NCBI RefSeq assembly: GCF_000382345.1
Contig: NZ_KB908111.1
Span: forward strand, 1-64,000
DNA length: 64,000 bases
Reading direction: 5' to 3'
Source: Massilia niastensis DSM 21313
Lineage (GTDB): Bacteria > Pseudomonadota > Gammaproteobacteria > Burkholderiales > Burkholderiaceae_D
A program made the position numbers and the translations under genes. Positions 25,052 through 34,478 of this stretch are shown piece after piece. Position 1 is the first letter of the stretch; each line of letters begins with the position of its first letter. Below the pieces are notes generated by a model. That model worked only from the letters and a program-made list of their open reading frames with translations. It did no database searches and was not told the DNA's origin.

Positions 25052-26274
25052 GCGCGGCGCGCGGCAAGGTGGCCGCCGGCAGTCCCGACTTCCGGCGCAT
25101 CAACCGCGCGATGGCGTTCGCGGGCTTTTCGGTATTCGCCCTGCTGTACTGCGTCCAGCCGCTGATGCCGCTGCTGGCGCAGGACTTCCTCCTCACCCCC
25201 GCCCAGAGCAGCCTGGCGCTGTCGGTGTCCACCGCCACCCTGGCGCTGGCGCTGCTGGCGTCCAGCGGCGTGGCCGACCGCTTCGGCCGCAAGACCGTGA
25301 TGGTGGCCTCGATGTATGGCGGCGCGGTCCTGACCGTGCTGTCCGCGCTCACGCTCGACTATGCCCAGCTGGTGGCCGTGCGCGGCCTGCTCGGCCTGAT
25401 GCTGGGCGGCCTGCCGGCGGTGGCGATGGCCTACCTCAGCGACGAGATCGAGCCGACTTCGCTCGGCCTGTCGATGGGCATGTACATCAGCGGCAGCGCC
25501 TTCGGCGGCATGAGCGGGCGGGTGCTGTCGGCCCTGGTCAGCGACTTCGCCTCATGGCGCATCGCGGTCGGGCTGCTGGGGGTGGCCGGGCTGTACGCGG
25601 CCTGGGAATTCTCGCGCAGCCTGCCGCCCTCGCGCCATGCGGGCACCAGGCCCGCGCGCGGTCCGGGCTTCCGCGACGGCCTGCGCATCCACCTGGGCGA
25701 TGCCGGGCTGCCCTGGCTGTTCCTGCTGCCCTTCCTGCTGATGGGCGCCTTCATCAGCCTGTACAACTACATCGGCTACCGCCTGCTGGCGCCGCCGTTC
25801 GGCCTGCGCCAGAGCGCGGTCGGCGCGCTGTCGCTGCTCTACCTGCTGGGCATCTTCAGCTCGATGTGGGCCGGCAAGCTGGGCGACCGGCTGGGGCGGC
25901 GCAACGTGCTGTGGCTCATGATGGGTGTGATGATCCTGGGACTCCTGGTCACCCTGCACGATTCGGTGGTGGCGGTGGTGCTGGGCGTGGGGCTGGCCAC
26001 CTTCGGCTTCTTCGCCTCGCACTCGCTGGCCAGCAGCTGGGTCGGGCGGCGCGCCAGGCCGCCGCAGGCGCTGGCCTCGGGCATCTACCTGTTCTCCTAC
26101 TACCTGGGCTCGAGCGTGGTGGGGTGGTTCACCGGCCATGTGTGGGAACACTGGGCCTGGACCGGCGTGGTGGCCATGCTGGGGGCGATCCTGATGCTCG
26201 GCATGCTGATCGCGCTGCGCCTGCGCAGCCTGGCGCCGGTGCCGGTGCCGCCGTCGCCCGGTCCCGGCGCCTGA
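25048..26274 (+). CDS. MFS transporter (YnfM-like)
   Basis: A 408-aa inner-membrane permease with 12 helices. It starts with a cytoplasmic tail (PDFRRINRAMAFAGFSVFAL), then VQPLMPLLAQDFLLTPAQSS and the MFS motif GVADRFGRKTVMVAS, and a second copy GKLGDRLGRRNVLWL after helix 8. The pattern resembles the YnfM/arabinose-efflux-like drug exporters. A GTGA overlap couples it to the preceding unknown gene, although a transporter seems unrelated to the J-domain group. Substrate unknown. Confidence 0.85.
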   Translation: MSAARGKVAAGSPDFRRINRAMAFAGFSVFALLYCVQPLMPLLAQDFLLTPAQSSLALSVSTATLALALLASSGVADRFGRKTVMVASMYGGAVLTVLSALTLDYAQLVAVRGLLGLMLGGLPAVAMAYLSDEIEPTSLGLSMGMYISGSAFGGMSGRVLSALVSDFASWRIAVGLLGVAGLYAAWEFSRSLPPSRHAGTRPARGPGFRDGLRIHLGDAGLPWLFLLPFLLMGAFISLYNYIGYRLLAPPFGLRQSAVGALSLLYLLGIFSSMWAGKLGDRLGRRNVLWLMMGVMILGLLVTLHDSVVAVVLGVGLATFGFFASHSLASSWVGRRARPPQALASGIYLFSYYLGSSVVGWFTGHVWEHWAWTGVVAMLGAILMLGMLIALRLRSLAPVPVPPSPGPGA

Positions 26275-26290
26275 CCGGGGAAGCAGGCCG

Positions 26291-27079
26291 TCAGGCGATG
26301 CTTTCGACGATGCCGCCGTCGACGCGCAGCGCCGCGCCGGTGGTGGCGGAGGCCTGCATCGAGCAGGCATACACCACCATGTTGGCGACTTCCTCCGTGG
26401 TCGCGACGCGCTGCAGGATCGAGGAGCTGCGGTGCTCGCGGACGAATTCGTTGGCCAGCTTTTCCGCGGCGGCGCGGTCGCCGCCCGAGCCCAGCATGTC
26501 CTGCACGCCTTCGGACAGGGTCGGCCCCGGCAGGACCGCATTGACGGTGATGCCGGTGCCCGCCAGGCTCTTGGCCAGCCCGCGCGAGATGGCCAGGTTG
26601 CCGGTCTTGGTGAAGCCGTAGTGGATCATGTCGGCGGGAATGTTCAAGCCCGACTCGGAAGAAATGAAGACGATGCGGCCCCAGTTCTTGCGCTGCATGC
26701 CCGGGAGATAGGCGCGGCTGGCGCGCACCCCGGACATCACGTTGACCTCGAAGAAGCGGGTCCATTCCTCGTCCGGGATCTCCGCGAAGGGCTGGACGGC
26801 GAAGATGCCGACGTTGTTGACCAGGATGTCCGCCTGCGGCTCGGCCGCCGTCAGCACCCTGAAACCTTCCGCGCTGCCCAGGTCGGCCGCCACGCCGCGC
26901 ACCCGCGCGCCCGGCGCCGCGCTGCGCAGGGAGGCGAGGGCGCGGTCGACGTCGTCCTGCTTGCGGCCGGTGATCACGACGTCGGCGCCGGTGCGCGCCA
27001 GCCCCGCCGCGATGGCATGGCCGATGCCCCGCGTCGAGCCGGTCACGATGGCGGTCTTGCCCGTCAAGTCGATGTGCAT
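26291..27079 (-). CDS. Short-chain dehydrogenase/reductase
   Basis: A 262-aa classical SDR with TGSTRGIG (13-20), NNVG and a Ser-Tyr-Lys set (SSESG near 141, Tyr154, Lys158 in YGFTKTG). An Arg in TGRKQDD after the second beta strand suggests NADP(H). It resembles the common 3-oxoacyl-ACP-reductase-like oxidoreductases. It lies on the same strand as, and 98 bp after, the isochorismatase-like gene, so the two could share a transcript, but the substrate is unknown. Confidence 0.85.
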   Translation of the reverse strand: MHIDLTGKTAIVTGSTRGIGHAIAAGLARTGADVVITGRKQDDVDRALASLRSAAPGARVRGVAADLGSAEGFRVLTAAEPQADILVNNVGIFAVQPFAEIPDEEWTRFFEVNVMSGVRASRAYLPGMQRKNWGRIVFISSESGLNIPADMIHYGFTKTGNLAISRGLAKSLAGTGITVNAVLPGPTLSEGVQDMLGSGGDRAAAEKLANEFVREHRSSSILQRVATTEEVANMVVYACSMQASATTGAALRVDGGIVESIA

Positions 27080-27177
27080 GATGAGTCCTTTCCGAGTTGG
27101 TCCGCCGGGCAGGCACCATGCCTGCATGGCGATGGAAGCATGGTAATGCTCCCGGCGGATCGACGTGCGGCATGCAT

Positions 27178-27795
27178 TCAGGTCCGGGCGCGCAGGTTCG
27201 ACTGGTAGATGTTGTCGGTCTCGAGGGACTTGCCTTCCTGCACGGCCGCGATCCATCCGGCCGTGCCGGTCACCGCCGCGAAGTTCGAGTGGAACACGGT
27301 GCTGAACACGCGGTGGATCTCTTCGGCGCTGGCGCTGCCGGCGGCATTCCGGTACGGCAGCGAGCCGCTGGCGTCGGCCAGGAACTCGACCTTGAAGCCA
27401 TCGTGCGAGGCCTGGTAGATCGTCGACGCGTCGCAGTTGTGGGTCATGTAGCCGACGATGGCCAGGGTGTCGATCGCATGGCTTGCGAGCCAGTCGCGCA
27501 AGTCCGTGCCGGCGAAGACGCTGGCCATGGTCTTGTTGACGTGATGGTCGTACGGCTGCCCGGCGACCTGCGGATGCAGCTGCCAGCCGTGCGATCCCCT
27601 GGCGAACACGGGCGACCCCTCCGGCGTATCGTGCTGGACCATCACGACCGGGACCCCGTGCGTGCGCGCGGCCTCGATGGCGCGTACGATGTTGGGCAGC
27701 GATTCGGCGACGGGCGGGTATTCGATGGGCATGTTGCCGTCGAAGTATTCGTTCTGCACATCGATGACGAGCAGGGCGCGGCGGGGTGTGGACAT
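27178..27795 (-). CDS. Isochorismatase-like cysteine hydrolase
   Basis: A 205-aa cytoplasmic hydrolase. It has the catalytic triad of the family: Asp12 in LLVIDVQNEY, Lys88 in HVNKTM, and Cys121 in YMTHNCDAS, after the cis-peptide region. Members hydrolyse amides or isochorismate (nicotinamidase, N-carbamoylsarcosine amidase and others). The THNCD motif groups it with uncharacterised cysteine hydrolases. It is transcribed divergently from a GlxA-type regulator, which is the likely controller. Confidence 0.88.
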   Translation of the reverse strand: MSTPRRALLVIDVQNEYFDGNMPIEYPPVAESLPNIVRAIEAARTHGVPVVMVQHDTPEGSPVFARGSHGWQLHPQVAGQPYDHHVNKTMASVFAGTDLRDWLASHAIDTLAIVGYMTHNCDASTIYQASHDGFKVEFLADASGSLPYRNAAGSASAEEIHRVFSTVFHSNFAAVTGTAGWIAAVQEGKSLETDNIYQSNLRART

Positions 27796-27876
27796 GGCGA
27801 AACTCCTGTGGTGGCGGGTGGCATGGAGTCGACATGATCGGCTGCCGGCGCGTTCCGGAACAGCGGCCCGAAGGTC

Positions 27877-27891
27877 TATATTCGATATAAT
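27877..27891 (+). promoter_or_regulatory. -10 box with overlapping palindrome before the GlxA-type regulator
   Basis: TATAAT (27886-27891) lies 6 bases before the ATG at 27898, so the mRNA would start at or next to the start codon. The palindrome TATATTCGATATA (27877-27889) overlaps the -10 and could be an operator for repression or autoregulation. The -35 hexamer is weak. Confidence 0.5.
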
Positions 27892-27897
27892 CGGGCC

Positions 27898-28893
27898 ATG
27901 GCTCCCACCCCCACCTCCAGTGCTGCGCTGCGAATTGCCGTGATCGCATTCGACGGCATGACGCCGTTTCACCTGTCCGTGCCTTGCCTCGTGTTCGGCA
28001 GCAGCCCGGGCGAGCCCGCTGCCGCCTTCGAGGTGCTGGTCTGCGCCGCCGAGCGGGCGCCGCTGCGGACCTCGGCCGGCTTCGGGCTGGCGGTGGAGCG
28101 CGATCTCTCGGCGATCGACGAGGCCGACATCGTCATCATGCCCACCTGGCATGAGGATTGCCGTCCGGCGCCGCCCGGCTTGCTGGACGCCCTGCGCCGG
28201 GCGCACGGGCGCGGCGCGCGCGTGGTGGGCTTGTGCCTGGGCGCCTTCCCGCTGGCCGAGGCCGGATTGCTGGACGGCAGGAAGGCGACGACGCATTGGG
28301 AACAGGCCGCTGCGCTGGGCGGGATGTACCCGAAGGTCGAGGTCGACCGGGACGTGCTGTATGTGGACGAGGGCCAGGTCCTGACCTCCGGCGGCGTGGC
28401 CGCGGGCCTGGACTGCTGCCTGTACCTGTTGCGCGAACTGCGCGGCGCCGAGGCGGCCAACCGGGTGGCGCGGCGCCTGCTGGTCGCGCCGCACCGGCAG
28501 GGCGGCCAGGCGCAGTTCATCGAGCATCCGCTGCCGTCGAGCCAGAGCGAAGGGCGCTTTGCCGAGGTGCTCGACTGGGTGCTGCGTCACCTGGCCCAGC
28601 CCCACGGCATCGATGCGCTGGCGCAGCGCGCGGCCATGAGCCGGCGCCACTTCACCCGGCATTTCCGGCAGGCGACGGGCACCTCGTTCAAGCAATGGCT
28701 GTTGAGCCAGCGGCTGGCGCAGGCGCGGCGGATGCTGGAATCCACGGATGCGTCGATCGAGGTGGTCGCGGAAGAGGCGGGATTCGGCAGCGCGCTGTCG
28801 CTGCGCCAGCATTTCCGGGCCAGCCTGCATACCTCGCCGTCCGATTACCGCAGGCAGTTTCGTGCCGCACGGGACGACGCCGGCGCTGCCTGA
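27898..28893 (+). CDS. GlxA-type AraC transcription regulator
   Basis: A 331-aa regulator. An N-terminal DJ-1/PfpI-like domain (about 10-190; LRIAVIAFDGMTPFHLSVPC, VVGLCLGAFPLAEAG with the nucleophile-elbow Cys) is followed by an AraC-type HTH pair (about 225-325; IDALAQRAAMSRRHFTRHFR, ARRMLESTDASIEVVAEEAG, SPSDYRRQF). This is the GlxA family. It diverges from the isochorismatase-like gene across 102 bp and probably controls it. Ligand unknown. Confidence 0.9.
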   Translation: MAPTPTSSAALRIAVIAFDGMTPFHLSVPCLVFGSSPGEPAAAFEVLVCAAERAPLRTSAGFGLAVERDLSAIDEADIVIMPTWHEDCRPAPPGLLDALRRAHGRGARVVGLCLGAFPLAEAGLLDGRKATTHWEQAAALGGMYPKVEVDRDVLYVDEGQVLTSGGVAAGLDCCLYLLRELRGAEAANRVARRLLVAPHRQGGQAQFIEHPLPSSQSEGRFAEVLDWVLRHLAQPHGIDALAQRAAMSRRHFTRHFRQATGTSFKQWLLSQRLAQARRMLESTDASIEVVAEEAGFGSALSLRQHFRASLHTSPSDYRRQFRAARDDAGAA

Positions 28894-29105
28894 CCGGTGC
28901 GCCGTACCTCGGCGCGTTGGGGCGGAAATGTTAAATCGCCATGCCTCCTGATGTCTTTACGTGTTGCATTATTGCCGCACGGCATCGAAAAATCCATTCC
29001 CAGCGGTTATACTGTCCGTGCGATTCATTCGCCCTCTTTATCAAGCTCACGCCATCACGCTCACGCATGGCCGTGAGATCAAGTCTCGACAGAAGGATTC
29101 CCTCC

Positions 29106-30701
29106 GTGAAGAATTTGAAGATCGGTGCCCGGCTCGGCATCGGATTTGCCATTGTCCTGGCCCTGCTGGCCGCCGTCACCGTCACCGCGCTGACCCGCAT
29201 GCAGTTCGCCGGCGACCTGACCCACCGCCTGGTCTACACCAGCATCAAGAACCAGCGCACCCTGGCGGACTGGCGCAAGCTGATCGAACTCAACAGCGCG
29301 AGGATGGAAACGGTCGCCGTCGCCACCGACCTGGCGATGGTGGGCGAGATCCAGCAGCGCATGAAGGCGTCCTCCGTCCATTCCAGCAGCTACCAGGAAG
29401 AGCTGGAGAAATCCCTGCGCAACGAGGGCGTGAAGCTCCAGTTCCAGCTCGTGAAGCAGTCGCGGCAGGGGTATGTCGCCGCGCGCGACGCCGTGTTCAA
29501 GGCCAAGCTGGAAGGGAACAACGAGCTGGCGGCGAGCCTCTATCGCGAACAGCTGGTGCCGGCCAGCGGGGCCTATCTCGGCTCGATGGAAAAGCTGGCG
29601 ACGATGCAGGTGACGGCCTCGGACGTCGTCGCCTCGACGATCCTGGACTCCTATGCGAGCACCCGCATCATCGTGATCGTCCTGGGCATCGCGGCCCTGG
29701 TGCTGGGCGCCGCCTGCGCCTGGTGGATCACCCGTTCGATCACCGCGCCGATCCATGAAGCGGTCAAGGTGGCCGAGATGGTGGCCTCGGGCGACCTGAC
29801 CAGCCGCATCGTGGTGCGCAGCAGGGACGAAACCGGCCAGCTGATGCAGGCCCTGCGCAGCATGAACGACAGCCTCGCCGACATCGTGGGCCGCACCCGC
29901 GCCGGCACCGGCGCCATCGCTCTGGCCTCGAGCGAGATCGCGTCCGGCAACCAGGACCTGTCCGCCCGCACCGAGCAGCAGGCCGGCTCGCTCGAAGAGA
30001 CCGCATCGTCGATGGAAGAACTGACTTCCACCGTCAGGCAGAATGCCGACAACGCCCGCCAGGCCAACCGGCTGGCCAGCGACGCGGCCGCGATCGCCGC
30101 CGACGGCGGCCGCGCGGTGGCCGAGGTCGTGGCGACCATGGGCTCGATCAACGCCTCGTCGCACAAGATCGTGGACATCATCGGCGTGATCGACAGCATC
30201 GCCTTCCAGACCAACATCCTGGCGCTGAACGCGGCCGTCGAAGCCGCCCGGGCGGGCGACCAGGGCCGCGGCTTCGCGGTGGTCGCGACCGAGGTGCGCA
30301 ACCTGGCGCAGCGCTCGGCGACGGCCGCCAAGGAGATCAAGGCGCTGATCGACGACTCGGTCGGCAAGGTCGGGGCGGGCACGCAGCAGGTCGACCAGGC
30401 CGGGGCCACGATGAACCGGATCGTGAAGAGCATCGCCGACGTCACCGCCATCATGAGCGAGATCGCCCATGCCAGCGAAGAGCAGAGCGCCGGCATCGAA
30501 CAGGTGAACCGCGCGATCGCCGAGATGGACCGGGTCACGCAGCAGAACGCGGCCCTGGTCGAGGAGGCCGCCGCGGCGGCCGAATCGATGCAGGAGCAAT
30601 CCGGCGACCTGGCGCGCGTGGTCAGCACCTTCAAGCTGGCGTCGACGCATGCCGCGCCGGCCGTCCCGGCGCCGCAGCCGCGGGTGGCCATCGCGGCCTG
30701 A
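29106..30701 (+). CDS. Methyl-accepting chemotaxis protein
   Basis: A 531-aa chemoreceptor: TM1 ([20 protein letters not shown]), a four-helix-bundle periplasmic domain (about 35-185), TM2 ([20 protein letters not shown]), HAMP (about 210-262) and the signalling domain with the highly conserved hairpin tip region ([40 protein letters not shown]). No C-terminal NWETF pentapeptide; the Pro/Ala-rich tail ends RVAIAA. The GTG at 29106 has AAGGA upstream and gives the usual [10 protein letters not shown]. Ligand unknown. Confidence 0.95.
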   Translation: MKNLKIGARLGIGFAIVLALLAAVTVTALTRMQFAGDLTHRLVYTSIKNQRTLADWRKLIELNSARMETVAVATDLAMVGEIQQRMKASSVHSSSYQEELEKSLRNEGVKLQFQLVKQSRQGYVAARDAVFKAKLEGNNELAASLYREQLVPASGAYLGSMEKLATMQVTASDVVASTILDSYASTRIIVIVLGIAALVLGAACAWWITRSITAPIHEAVKVAEMVASGDLTSRIVVRSRDETGQLMQALRSMNDSLADIVGRTRAGTGAIALASSEIASGNQDLSARTEQQAGSLEETASSMEELTSTVRQNADNARQANRLASDAAAIAADGGRAVAEVVATMGSINASSHKIVDIIGVIDSIAFQTNILALNAAVEAARAGDQGRGFAVVATEVRNLAQRSATAAKEIKALIDDSVGKVGAGTQQVDQAGATMNRIVKSIADVTAIMSEIAHASEEQSAGIEQVNRAIAEMDRVTQQNAALVEEAAAAAESMQEQSGDLARVVSTFKLASTHAAPAVPAPQPRVAIAA

Positions 30702-30840
30702 AGATCCTCGCCCGGCCGGCCTTGCGCTGACGGGGCGTGCGCCGCGGCGCACGGTGCGCCCATCCGTGGCGGACCCGATTCGCTATAATGCATCGACACC
30801 GGGGCCCTCCGCCCCGGCCCACCCCTGCGGACCAGCTGCC

Positions 30841-31401
30841 GTGACCAGCGCCCCCGACGAGTTCGACTATGACGCCGCCCTGAGCGCCTGTGCCCGTGGG
30901 GACCGGCAGGCCTTGCGCCGCCTCTACGACCAGGAAGGCGCGCGCCTGCTGGGCGTGGCGCTGCGCATCGTGCGCGAACGGCAGGCGGCCGAAGACGTGC
31001 TGCACGACGCCTTCGTCAGCATCTGGACCCGGGCCGGCAGCTTCGACCCCAGGCGCGGCGCCGGCCGCGGCTGGATGTATGCCGTGGTGCGGCACCAGGC
31101 GCTGGACGCGGTCCGGCGCAAGGCGCACGAAGTCCTGGTCGACGAGGAGGCCATGGAAGCCATCGGCAACGATGCCGCGGCCGACGCCCGCCATGCCGAT
31201 CCGTTCGAACTGCGCGCCGACCTCGGGCGGCTCCACGATTGCCTGAAGCAGCTCGAGACCGGAAAACGCAACAGCATCCTGTTCGCCTACGTGGACGGCT
31301 GCACGCACAGCGAAATCGCCGAGCGCCTGGCGTCGCCGCTGGGGACGGTCAAGGCATGGATCAGGCGCGGCCTGGACGCGCTGCGGGAGTGCATGCAATG
31401 A
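30841..31401 (+). CDS. ECF-type RNA polymerase sigma factor
   Basis: A 186-aa sigma factor. Sigma region 2 (LYDQEGARLLGVALRIVRER, AEDVLHDAFVSIWTRAG) is followed by a linker and region 4 (GKRNSILFAYVDGCTHSEIA, LASPLGTVKAWIRRGLDAL). It overlaps the next gene, its cognate anti-sigma, in ATGA, so the pair is translationally coupled. The GTG start at 30841 has only a weak ribosome site; TATAAT at 30784-30789 may be the promoter. Confidence 0.9.
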   Translation: MTSAPDEFDYDAALSACARGDRQALRRLYDQEGARLLGVALRIVRERQAAEDVLHDAFVSIWTRAGSFDPRRGAGRGWMYAVVRHQALDAVRRKAHEVLVDEEAMEAIGNDAAADARHADPFELRADLGRLHDCLKQLETGKRNSILFAYVDGCTHSEIAERLASPLGTVKAWIRRGLDALRECMQ

Positions 31402-32105
31402 GCCCGGTACGCGACCCCCATGAACTGGCCGGGGAATACGTCCTCGGCACCCTGTCGGCCGAGCGCCGCCGGGAAGTGGAGCAGGCGCTGCGCGACGATG
31501 CCGCGCTGCGCGCCGCCGTCCAATACTGGGAAGAACGCCTGCTGCCCCTGACCAGCCTGGCGGAACCGGTCGCGCCTTCCGCCGGACTGTGGGCGCGCAT
31601 CGAGCACAGCCTGGCGCCGCCCGCGCCGCTGGGCGAGGCGGGGCAGGCGGCGCAGGCGGCGGGCTGGTGGAACCGGCTGAACCTCTGGCGCGGCCTGGCC
31701 GCGGGCGGCTTCGCGGCCGCCGCGATCATGGCGGCGGTGCTCGGGGTGCGCATGCAGGCCGTCGAGCAGCCGCGCTACATGGTCGTGCTGGCCGCGCCGC
31801 AGGACATGGCGCCCGGCTGGGTGATCAGGATGACCGGCGCCGGCACCCTGCGCCTGGAGCCGCTGGCCAGGACGGCCTTGCCGGACCAGCGCGCGCTGCA
31901 GCTGTGGACCAAGGCCGACGACTGGAAAGGGCCGGTGTCGCTGGGCCTGGTCACGCCGGGCCAGGCGGTCGACGTGCGCCTCGACAAGCTGCCGCCGGTG
32001 CAGCCGAACCAGCTGTTCGAGATCACGCTGGAACCGGCCAGCGGCTCGCCGATCGGCCGGCCCACCGGGCCGATCCTGTACATCGGCCGCGCGGTCAGGA
32101 TGTAG
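31398..32105 (+). CDS. RskA-type anti-sigma factor
   Basis: A 235-aa membrane anti-sigma factor. The N-terminal sigma-binding segment (HELAGEYVLGTLSAERRREV; the cytoplasmic ASD) is followed by one transmembrane helix (LAAGGFAAAAIMAAVLGVRM, about 105-125) and a C-terminal periplasmic RskA domain (VIRMTGAGTLRLEPL; LQLWTKADDWKG; LFEITLEPASGSPIGRPTGP). It should hold the ECF sigma factor inactive until a signal. The ATGA overlap with the sigma gene supports the pairing. Confidence 0.9.
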   Translation: MSPVRDPHELAGEYVLGTLSAERRREVEQALRDDAALRAAVQYWEERLLPLTSLAEPVAPSAGLWARIEHSLAPPAPLGEAGQAAQAAGWWNRLNLWRGLAAGGFAAAAIMAAVLGVRMQAVEQPRYMVVLAAPQDMAPGWVIRMTGAGTLRLEPLARTALPDQRALQLWTKADDWKGPVSLGLVTPGQAVDVRLDKLPPVQPNQLFEITLEPASGSPIGRPTGPILYIGRAVRM

Positions 32106-32362
32106 GCGCGCGCGGCTGTTCGCGTGCTTCCGGCATTCCTCGGCCTTGCCAACTTCCTTCCTCCCGGAAACGCCTTCCGATTTATTTTGATCCGGCTGCA
32201 TCCAGCGGCCGCCGTCCCGCGTAGTCAGGGTATCGGATCCATCGCGCTCCGGTCATCGTGTTGCGCCGCCGGCTCGTCCATCACGCCGCGACACCTTCCT
32301 CGTCCCACGGCGCAGCACGAGCGCTTCGGCGTGGGCAGACAGCATTTTCTGGGAGAAGCATT

Positions 32363-33262
32363 GTGAAGAAGATAGCCAAGATAGCAGTTGCCGCGGCCTG
32401 TGCCGCCCTGTCCCTGCCGGCCATGGCCGACGACGATTCGAAGGACCGCTGGCGCCCGGGTTGCGACACCGACGACAAGCGCTGGCAGTCGGGTGCCTTG
32501 CGGGTCATCGGCCTGACCGACGACATGCGGCTCGTGTGCTTCAGCGAACATCGCCCCGGCAACGCGCGCAGCATCGGCGCCATCAGTGGCCTGATGCGGG
32601 GCGATGAGCTGGTGGGGATCGATTTCCGGGTACAGGACAACAGGCTGTACGGCGTCAGCAGGACCGGCGGCGTGTACGTGATCAACCTGCGCAACGCGGT
32701 GGCCACCAAGGTGAACAACCTGTCGGTGCCGCTGCAGGGCAGCGCGTTCGGCGTGGATTTCAATCCCGCCGCGGACCGCCTGCGCATCGTCAGCGATACC
32801 GGCCAGAACCTGCGGCACAACGTCAACACGGGCGGCGTCACCGTGGTCGACGATCCCCTCGACTATCCGCCCGCCACCCCGGTGAACGCGGTCGGCCCGG
32901 CCGCGACCCAGGTCACCGGGTCGGCGTACACCAACAACGACCTGTCCCCGCTCACCGCCACGACCCTGTATGCGCTCGACACCCTGCTGGACCAGGTCGC
33001 GCTGCAATCGCCGCCGAACGACGGCACGCTGGCGGCCACCGGCAAGCTGGGAAGCGACGCCGCGCCGGCGGTCGGCTTCGATATCTACAGCACGGTACGC
33101 GCCGGCGTGACGGTCGACGTGCAGGCGCTGGCCTCGCTCTACTCGGAAGAGGGGAACAAGCTGTACAGCATCAAGCTGTCGACCGGCAAGGCCACCGTGC
33201 GCGGGGCCTTTCCGAAGCAGTACAAGGTGATCGGCATCGCCATTCCATTGAACCAGCTGTAA
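32363..33262 (+). CDS. DUF4394-domain secreted protein
   Basis: A 299-aa exported protein. The signal peptide (KKIAKIAVAAACAALSLPAMA, residues 1-22) is followed by a DUF4394 beta-propeller-like domain (LVGIDFRVQDNRLYGVSRTG; FGVDFNPAADRLRIVSDTGQ; VTGSAYTNNDLSPL; TLYALDTLLDQV). DUF4394 proteins are secreted, with no known activity. It follows the ECF sigma/anti-sigma pair by 257 bp and is a likely target of that sigma factor. GGGAGAA before the GTG start supports it. Confidence 0.85.
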   Translation: MKKIAKIAVAAACAALSLPAMADDDSKDRWRPGCDTDDKRWQSGALRVIGLTDDMRLVCFSEHRPGNARSIGAISGLMRGDELVGIDFRVQDNRLYGVSRTGGVYVINLRNAVATKVNNLSVPLQGSAFGVDFNPAADRLRIVSDTGQNLRHNVNTGGVTVVDDPLDYPPATPVNAVGPAATQVTGSAYTNNDLSPLTATTLYALDTLLDQVALQSPPNDGTLAATGKLGSDAAPAVGFDIYSTVRAGVTVDVQALASLYSEEGNKLYSIKLSTGKATVRGAFPKQYKVIGIAIPLNQL

Positions 33263-33270
33263 GGGCGGCT

Positions 33271-33294
33271 TCCCTGCGCCCGCCGGCGCAGGGA
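33271..33294. terminator. Hairpin between convergent genes
   Basis: A perfect 10-bp stem TCCCTGCGCC/GGCGCAGGGA with a 4-base loop lies between the DUF4394 gene and the tryptophan-dioxygenase-like gene. No T-run, but the position fits a bidirectional stop. Confidence 0.6.
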
Positions 33295-33307
33295 GGCGTC
33301 GCGCGCG

Positions 33308-34201
33308 TCAGCGCTCCCGGCTGGCCTGGTGCGGACAGGCCGCCTGCGGCGTGCCGATATGGGTGCGCGCCGACCACAGTTCCGGGAACGGAATCTCGTC
33401 CAGCGTCGGCGCCAGCCATGCGACGCCTTCGGTGCCGAAGTAGGCGGGCCGCGCACCGAAGGTGCGGCGGGTCGCCATCAGGTGGCGGTACTTCCACTGG
33501 CAGAATCCTTGCGCGATATCGGCCAGCGTTTCGCCGAGCTGCTGGAGTCCGGCATGCGCATTCGGCTCGGCATAAATGGCGCGCCATATCTGCTCGACCC
33601 GCCCGTCCGGGACATAGGGCGCGCGCAGGTCGCGCTCCAGCAAGGCCTTCGGCACCTCCATGCCGATGCGGCTGAAATAGGCCAGGACATCGTCATACAG
33701 GCTGGGTTCCGCCAGCGCCCGGTCCAGCTGTTCCCGGCGCCGGGGCTGCGGCGTGAAATGCTGCAGGTGTTCTTCCTGCTTGATCCCCAGCAGGTAGACC
33801 ATCTGGCGATAGGTCCAGCCCTGCAGCGCCGTATCCTTGCCGTAGGTGGCGACGACGCGCGTCAGGATGGCGAACAGGTCGTTCGGCGTCATCCATTCGA
33901 TCAGGCGCCAGTTGGCGTCGAGCGCCTCGTGATGCGCGACGATGCGGCGCAGGGTCCGGCAGGCCTGCGCCAGGTCGTCGGCGCGCAGGCAGCGTTGCGC
34001 GCTCTGGAGTTCCCTGATGATGAGCATCCAGTAGAGTTCGGTCACCTGCACATGCGTGTTCCAGGCGTGTTCGCCGGGATGATCGGTCAGGGTGCGCTGC
34101 AGGGAGTGGAGCAGGTCGGTCTGCAGCCACGCACTATAGGGTGTGTGCCCGTCGGGAGGGGTGGCCGCCTGGTGGCTGTCGAGGGTCGCGGTATCGCTCA
34201 T
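33308..34201 (-). CDS. Divergent tryptophan 2,3-dioxygenase-family protein
   Basis: A 297-aa cytoplasmic protein with the all-helical TDO fold: PYSAWLQTDLLHSLQRTLTD, NTHVQVTELYWMLIIRELQS (the VxELWFK-like region), ALQGWTYRQMVYLLG in place of the usual SGFQSxxYR, and FCQWKYRHLMATRRTFGARP (the heme-His region, WxxxHxxxxxR). The canonical GTGGSSG loop reads RPAYFGTEGVAWL. It therefore belongs to the TDO superfamily but probably is not the kynurenine-pathway enzyme; no kynurenine genes are near. Substrate unknown. It diverges from the nitroreductase gene. Confidence 0.8.
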   Translation of the reverse strand: MSDTATLDSHQAATPPDGHTPYSAWLQTDLLHSLQRTLTDHPGEHAWNTHVQVTELYWMLIIRELQSAQRCLRADDLAQACRTLRRIVAHHEALDANWRLIEWMTPNDLFAILTRVVATYGKDTALQGWTYRQMVYLLGIKQEEHLQHFTPQPRRREQLDRALAEPSLYDDVLAYFSRIGMEVPKALLERDLRAPYVPDGRVEQIWRAIYAEPNAHAGLQQLGETLADIAQGFCQWKYRHLMATRRTFGARPAYFGTEGVAWLAPTLDEIPFPELWSARTHIGTPQAACPHQASRER

Positions 34202-34478
34202 GTCGTCTCCATGTTGTCGATGTCGGTCGGTGCGCTGTGCTGGCGCCTGATCGTGACGACAGCATAAGCACCGCTTTACACAGCCACAAGCCGGCGCTCC
34301 CGGACGCTGCGTCCAGGAACTGGAACGATTCGATGCGGTTTTCATCGTTCGCGAATCCGGAACCATGCGTACAAGCCCAGCGGCTTCCCGCTCCAAAAAA
34401 ATCCTCCTAAGCTAGGTCCCGTCACAGACACCCAACAAACGGGGACGGCCTCACGCCACACCCCGGCAAGGAGACTAT

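Noticed and set aside
30761-32223. CATCC motifs about 16 bases before CGTA or CGCTA upstream of the sigma gene and the DUF4394 gene, as possible shared ECF promoters.
   Set aside because: The two do not agree in spacing or -10 sequence; too weak to call without start-site data.
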